From: Flavobacteriaceae bacterium
GTDB lineage: Bacteria > Bacteroidota > Bacteroidia > Flavobacteriales > Flavobacteriaceae
DNA length: 64,000 bases
Direction: 5' to 3'
NCBI GenBank assembly: GCA_947448525.1
Contig: CANFNV010000001.1
Span: forward strand, 62,001-126,000
Every line of letters starts with the position of its first letter. Position 1 is the stretch's first letter. Of the stretch, positions 61,515-64,000 are shown one piece after another. The notes under the pieces are model-generated. The model saw only the letters and a list, made by a program, of their open reading frames with translations. It ran no database searches and had not been told where the DNA came from. The position numbers and the translations under genes are program-made.

Positions 61515-62285
61515 ATGAAAAAAATAATTCTCCTTTTATTCTGTTTTCTTTTTACCATCTCAATTGGTTCATGCAAAAGAAAAAAATATACTGAAGTTGT
61601 AGAAGTCCCACTTCCAACTTCTGAAGAAAAAATGACAATTGGTACGCCAGATGATGCAAAAGCAGATGATGGCGCATTTGAAATTACCAAACTAAATTAT
61701 ACTTACGATGCTCTTGCGCCATATATTGATGCCATGACAATGGAATTGCATTATTCTAAGCACTATTTAACCTACACTAATAATCTGAATAAAGCATTAG
61801 CTGGAACAGATATGGAGGATATGCCTATTGAAGATATCTTCAAAAAATTAGACATGACTAATACAGAGTTACGAAATAATCTTGGCGGATATTACAATCA
61901 TACCTTATATTTTGATATAATTGGATCAAAAACTAATACAAAACCAACAGATACTTTAGCAAGAGTAATTGATAAAAATTTTGGATCGTTTGAAGAATTC
62001 AAAACCCAGTTTGAAGATTCAGCAAATAAAGAATTTGGCTCGGGTTGGACCTGGTTAGTCATTGATAAATCGGGTAAATTGCAAATTACAAATACTCCCA
62101 ACCAAGACAATCCTTTGATGCCAAATGCTCAAGTTGTTGGAACTCCAATTCTTACTATTGATTTATGGGAACATGCTTATTATTTGGATTGTCAATACAA
62201 AAGAAAAAAATATATTGAATCATTCTTCAAAATCATTAATTGGAAGAAAGTTGGAGAAAAATTTGAAGAAGCTATCTCTAATTAG
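61515..62285 (+). CDS. lipoprotein Mn-type superoxide dismutase
   Basis: A 256-residue Fe/Mn SOD with a lipoprotein signal ending SIGSC (Cys20), so it should be anchored in the periplasm rather than being cytoplasmic. Metal ligands are His79, His129, Asp216 and His220. The residue four before His129 is Gly125, and the outer-sphere Gln is Gln197 (NQD), the arrangement of Mn-type enzymes; Fe-type enzymes have Gln at the first position and Ala at the second. The sequence after Cys20 is KRKK, not an acidic surface-export signal. It is the last gene of the LUD-cdsA-psd-ACBP operon. Confidence 0.92.
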   Translation: MKKIILLLFCFLFTISIGSCKRKKYTEVVEVPLPTSEEKMTIGTPDDAKADDGAFEITKLNYTYDALAPYIDAMTMELHYSKHYLTYTNNLNKALAGTDMEDMPIEDIFKKLDMTNTELRNNLGGYYNHTLYFDIIGSKTNTKPTDTLARVIDKNFGSFEEFKTQFEDSANKEFGSGWTWLVIDKSGKLQITNTPNQDNPLMPNAQVVGTPILTIDLWEHAYYLDCQYKRKKYIESFFKIINWKKVGEKFEEAISN

Positions 62286-62372
62286 TTTTATAAAACCTTC
62301 CGAATTCTATTTCTTTTTTTATGATTAAAAACTAATCAACTAAGTTTATATTGCTGAGTAACTTAAAAATAA

Positions 62373-62403
62373 AAAATGCCTCACAAAAAATGTGAGGCAT
62401 TTT
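62373..62403. terminator. bidirectional terminator between sod and typA
   Basis: AAAATGCCTCACA (62373-62385) pairs perfectly with TGTGAGGCATTTT (62391-62403), 5-nt loop. An A run and a T run flank it, so both convergent operons can end here. Confidence 0.85.
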
Positions 62404-62428
62404 AATATAAAAAAATTGAACTTAAATT

Positions 62429-64000
62429 TTAGATTTTATTTCTTTTTCTATCGGTTTCGCTCAAAAATATTTTTCTTAAACGAATAGATTTTGGTGTTAC
62501 CTCTACATATTCATCTTTTTGAATATACTCTAACGCTTCTTCTAATGAGAAAATAATTGGAGGAATAATTCTTGCTTTCTCATCATTTCCGGAAGAACGA
62601 ACATTGGATTGTTTTTTCTCTTTGGTAACGTTTACGCACATATCATCACCACGAGAATTTTCTCCAATTACTTGACCTTCGTATATTTCGGCATTTGGTT
62701 CCACAAAAAACTTACCACGATCTTGTAATTTATCTATAGAATATGGAATCGCTTTTCCTTTTTCCATAGAAATTAAGGATCCTTTGTTACGTCCAGAAAT
62801 TTCACCTTTGTATGGTTCATATCCTATAAAACGATGTGCCATAATTGCTTCTCCAGCAGTTGCAGTTAGTAATTGATTACGTAATCCAATGATTCCTCGT
62901 GATGGAATATTAAATTTTATAATCATTCGTTCCCCTTTTGTTTCCATGCTCAGCATTTCGCCTTTACGTAAAGTAACAAACTCAACAGCACGTCCAGAAA
63001 GTGATTCTGGTAAATCGATTGTTAACTCTTCGATTGGCTCACATTTTTTACCATCAATTTCTTTGATGATAACTTGTGGTTGTCCAATTTGTAATTCATA
63101 TCCTTCTCTTCTCATGGTTTCAATAAGAACCGACAAGTGTAATACTCCACGACCAAAAACCATAAATTTATCAGCTGAATCAGTTTCTCCCAGCTTCATA
63201 GCAAGGTTTTTTTCTAATTCTTTTGTCAAACGGTCTCTAATATGTCGAGAAGTAACAAATTTTCCTTCTTTACCAAAGAAAGGGGAATCATTTATCGTAA
63301 ACAACATACTCATAGTTGGCTCATCAATAGCGATAGTCTGTAACGCTTCTGGATTTTCAAAATCAGCAATAGTATCACCAATTTCAAATCCTTCCACTCC
63401 AACAATAGCACAAATATCTCCAGCTATGACTTCTTGAACTTTTTTACGACCCAAACCTTCAAAAGTATGTAGTTCTTTAATTCTAGATTTCAATATTGAG
63501 CCATCTCTCTTACACAATGATATTGCCATTCCTTCCTTTAAAACTCCTCTTTCTAGACGACCAATTGCGATACGGCCTGTAAAAGCTGAAAAATCTAATG
63601 ATGTAATTAGCATTTGTGGTGTACCTTCTGAAACTTTAGGAGCAGGAACATTTGCAATAACCATATCTAACAATGCTTCAATATTGTTAGTTATATTATC
63701 CCAATGATCAGACATCCAATTATTTTTAGCTGAACCATAAACTGTAGGGAAATCGAGTTGCCATTCTTCAGCACCCAATTCAAACATTAAGTCGAATACT
63801 TTTTCATGGACTTCTTCTGGAGTACAGTTTTCTTTATCAACCTTATTGATTACAACGCAGGGCTTAAGGCCTAAATCTATGGCTTTTTGAAGAACAAAAC
63901 GAGTTTGAGGCATAGGACCCTCAAAAGCATCTACTAACAAACAAACACCGTCAGCCATATTCAATACACGTTCTACTTCACCACCAAAATCGGCGTGACC
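62429..64000 (-). CDS. typA: translational GTPase TypA/BipA, 5' end cut by window
   Basis: TypA (BipA) is a ribosome-binding translational GTPase of the EF-G family. The visible part (about 523 residues) begins in the G domain at GHADFGGEVERV (switch II), then has NKVD (G4), domain II, domain III, domain V and the BipA-specific C-terminal domain with IPSRGIIGLRNQLLTATAGEAI and NAEIYEGQVIGENSR. Full BipA is about 600 residues, so about 75 N-terminal residues including the P-loop lie beyond base 64000. Confidence 0.97.
   Translation of the reverse strand, partial: GHADFGGEVERVLNMADGVCLLVDAFEGPMPQTRFVLQKAIDLGLKPCVVINKVDKENCTPEEVHEKVFDLMFELGAEEWQLDFPTVYGSAKNNWMSDHWDNITNNIEALLDMVIANVPAPKVSEGTPQMLITSLDFSAFTGRIAIGRLERGVLKEGMAISLCKRDGSILKSRIKELHTFEGLGRKKVQEVIAGDICAIVGVEGFEIGDTIADFENPEALQTIAIDEPTMSMLFTINDSPFFGKEGKFVTSRHIRDRLTKELEKNLAMKLGETDSADKFMVFGRGVLHLSVLIETMRREGYELQIGQPQVIIKEIDGKKCEPIEELTIDLPESLSGRAVEFVTLRKGEMLSMETKGERMIIKFNIPSRGIIGLRNQLLTATAGEAIMAHRFIGYEPYKGEISGRNKGSLISMEKGKAIPYSIDKLQDRGKFFVEPNAEIYEGQVIGENSRGDDMCVNVTKEKKQSNVRSSGNDEKARIIPPIIFSLEEALEYIQKDEYVEVTPKSIRLRKIFLSETDRKRNKI

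Noticed and set aside
1..64000. tRNA, rRNA, CRISPR, prophage, integrase or IS elements
   Set aside because: I read the gaps on both strands and saw no cloverleaf, repeat-spacer array, transposase or terminal inverted repeats; the genes are ordinary core genes with uniform composition.

Overview
The window looks like a chromosomal segment of a Flavobacterium-type bacterium (Bacteroidota, Flavobacteriaceae). The evidence is AT-rich DNA, promoter elements of the Bacteroidota form (TTG, about 19 nt, TAnnTTTG), a type IX secretion sorting domain on a secreted nuclease, menaquinone genes, and small protein families typical of this group (DUF6095, DUF3822, DUF5683 and WbqC types). I see no rRNA, tRNA, CRISPR array, prophage or insertion sequence. 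Nearly all of the DNA is core chromosome, with genes on both strands in short operons.

Layout. 1-3.6 kb: 3' part of murQ with two small genes, terC, then folD and a GNAT gene. 3.7-9.1 kb: ffh, argS, fabH, and a divergent dienoyl-CoA-reductase-like gene; a duplicated palindrome lies between the last two. 9.3-14.7 kb: parA-parB-DUF5683-dapB-lepB-wbqC-like. 14.7-21 kb: a four-gene operon of a YVTN beta-propeller, TolC, periplasmic adaptor and RND pump. 21-24 kb: RecD-like helicase, DUF3822 and rsmD. 24-28 kb: a MoxR-like ATPase plus VWA pair and an MFS transporter. 28.1-28.5 kb: a decayed NUDIX gene. 28.5-33 kb: a T9SS-exported endonuclease I, an RsmB-type methyltransferase and kup. 33-38.3 kb: a secreted Gly/Arg-rich protein, a BNR lipoprotein, an ECF sigma / membrane protein / periplasmic sensor cassette, and an SRPBCC protein. 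38.4-48.7 kb: a loose menaquinone region (menD, menB, menA, menC) interleaved with a SET protein, a CvfB-type protein, a PH-like protein, an outer-membrane barrel, a UPF0173 hydrolase and a TPR protein. 48.7-55.8 kb: pentapeptide protein, rluD-like, PASTA protein, ddl, coaD, DbpA-like helicase, NUDIX, pyrE, SRPBCC. 55.8-62.3 kb: birA, rsfS-ftsH, then LUD-cdsA-psd-ACBP-SOD. 62.4-64 kb: typA, cut by the window end.

How the genes work together. Four of the genes that build menaquinone lie within 10 kb. The 59-62 kb operon joins phospholipid synthesis (CdsA, phosphatidylserine decarboxylase) to an acyl-CoA-binding protein and a lipoprotein superoxide dismutase. The efflux operon encodes a full tripartite pump. 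The sigma cassette has an integral-membrane protein and a periplasmic sensor, as expected for envelope stress control.

I found no clearly new multi-gene system. The most useful leads are the paired TTTGATWATCAAA palindromes between fabH and the reductase gene, three genes with a TAnnTTTG-N4-ATG layout that predicts leaderless mRNAs, the MoxR-like ATPase with altered Walker motifs, the unexplained hairpin element near 46.3 kb, a 20-codon micro-ORF after the sigma gene, and the NUDIX pseudogene.
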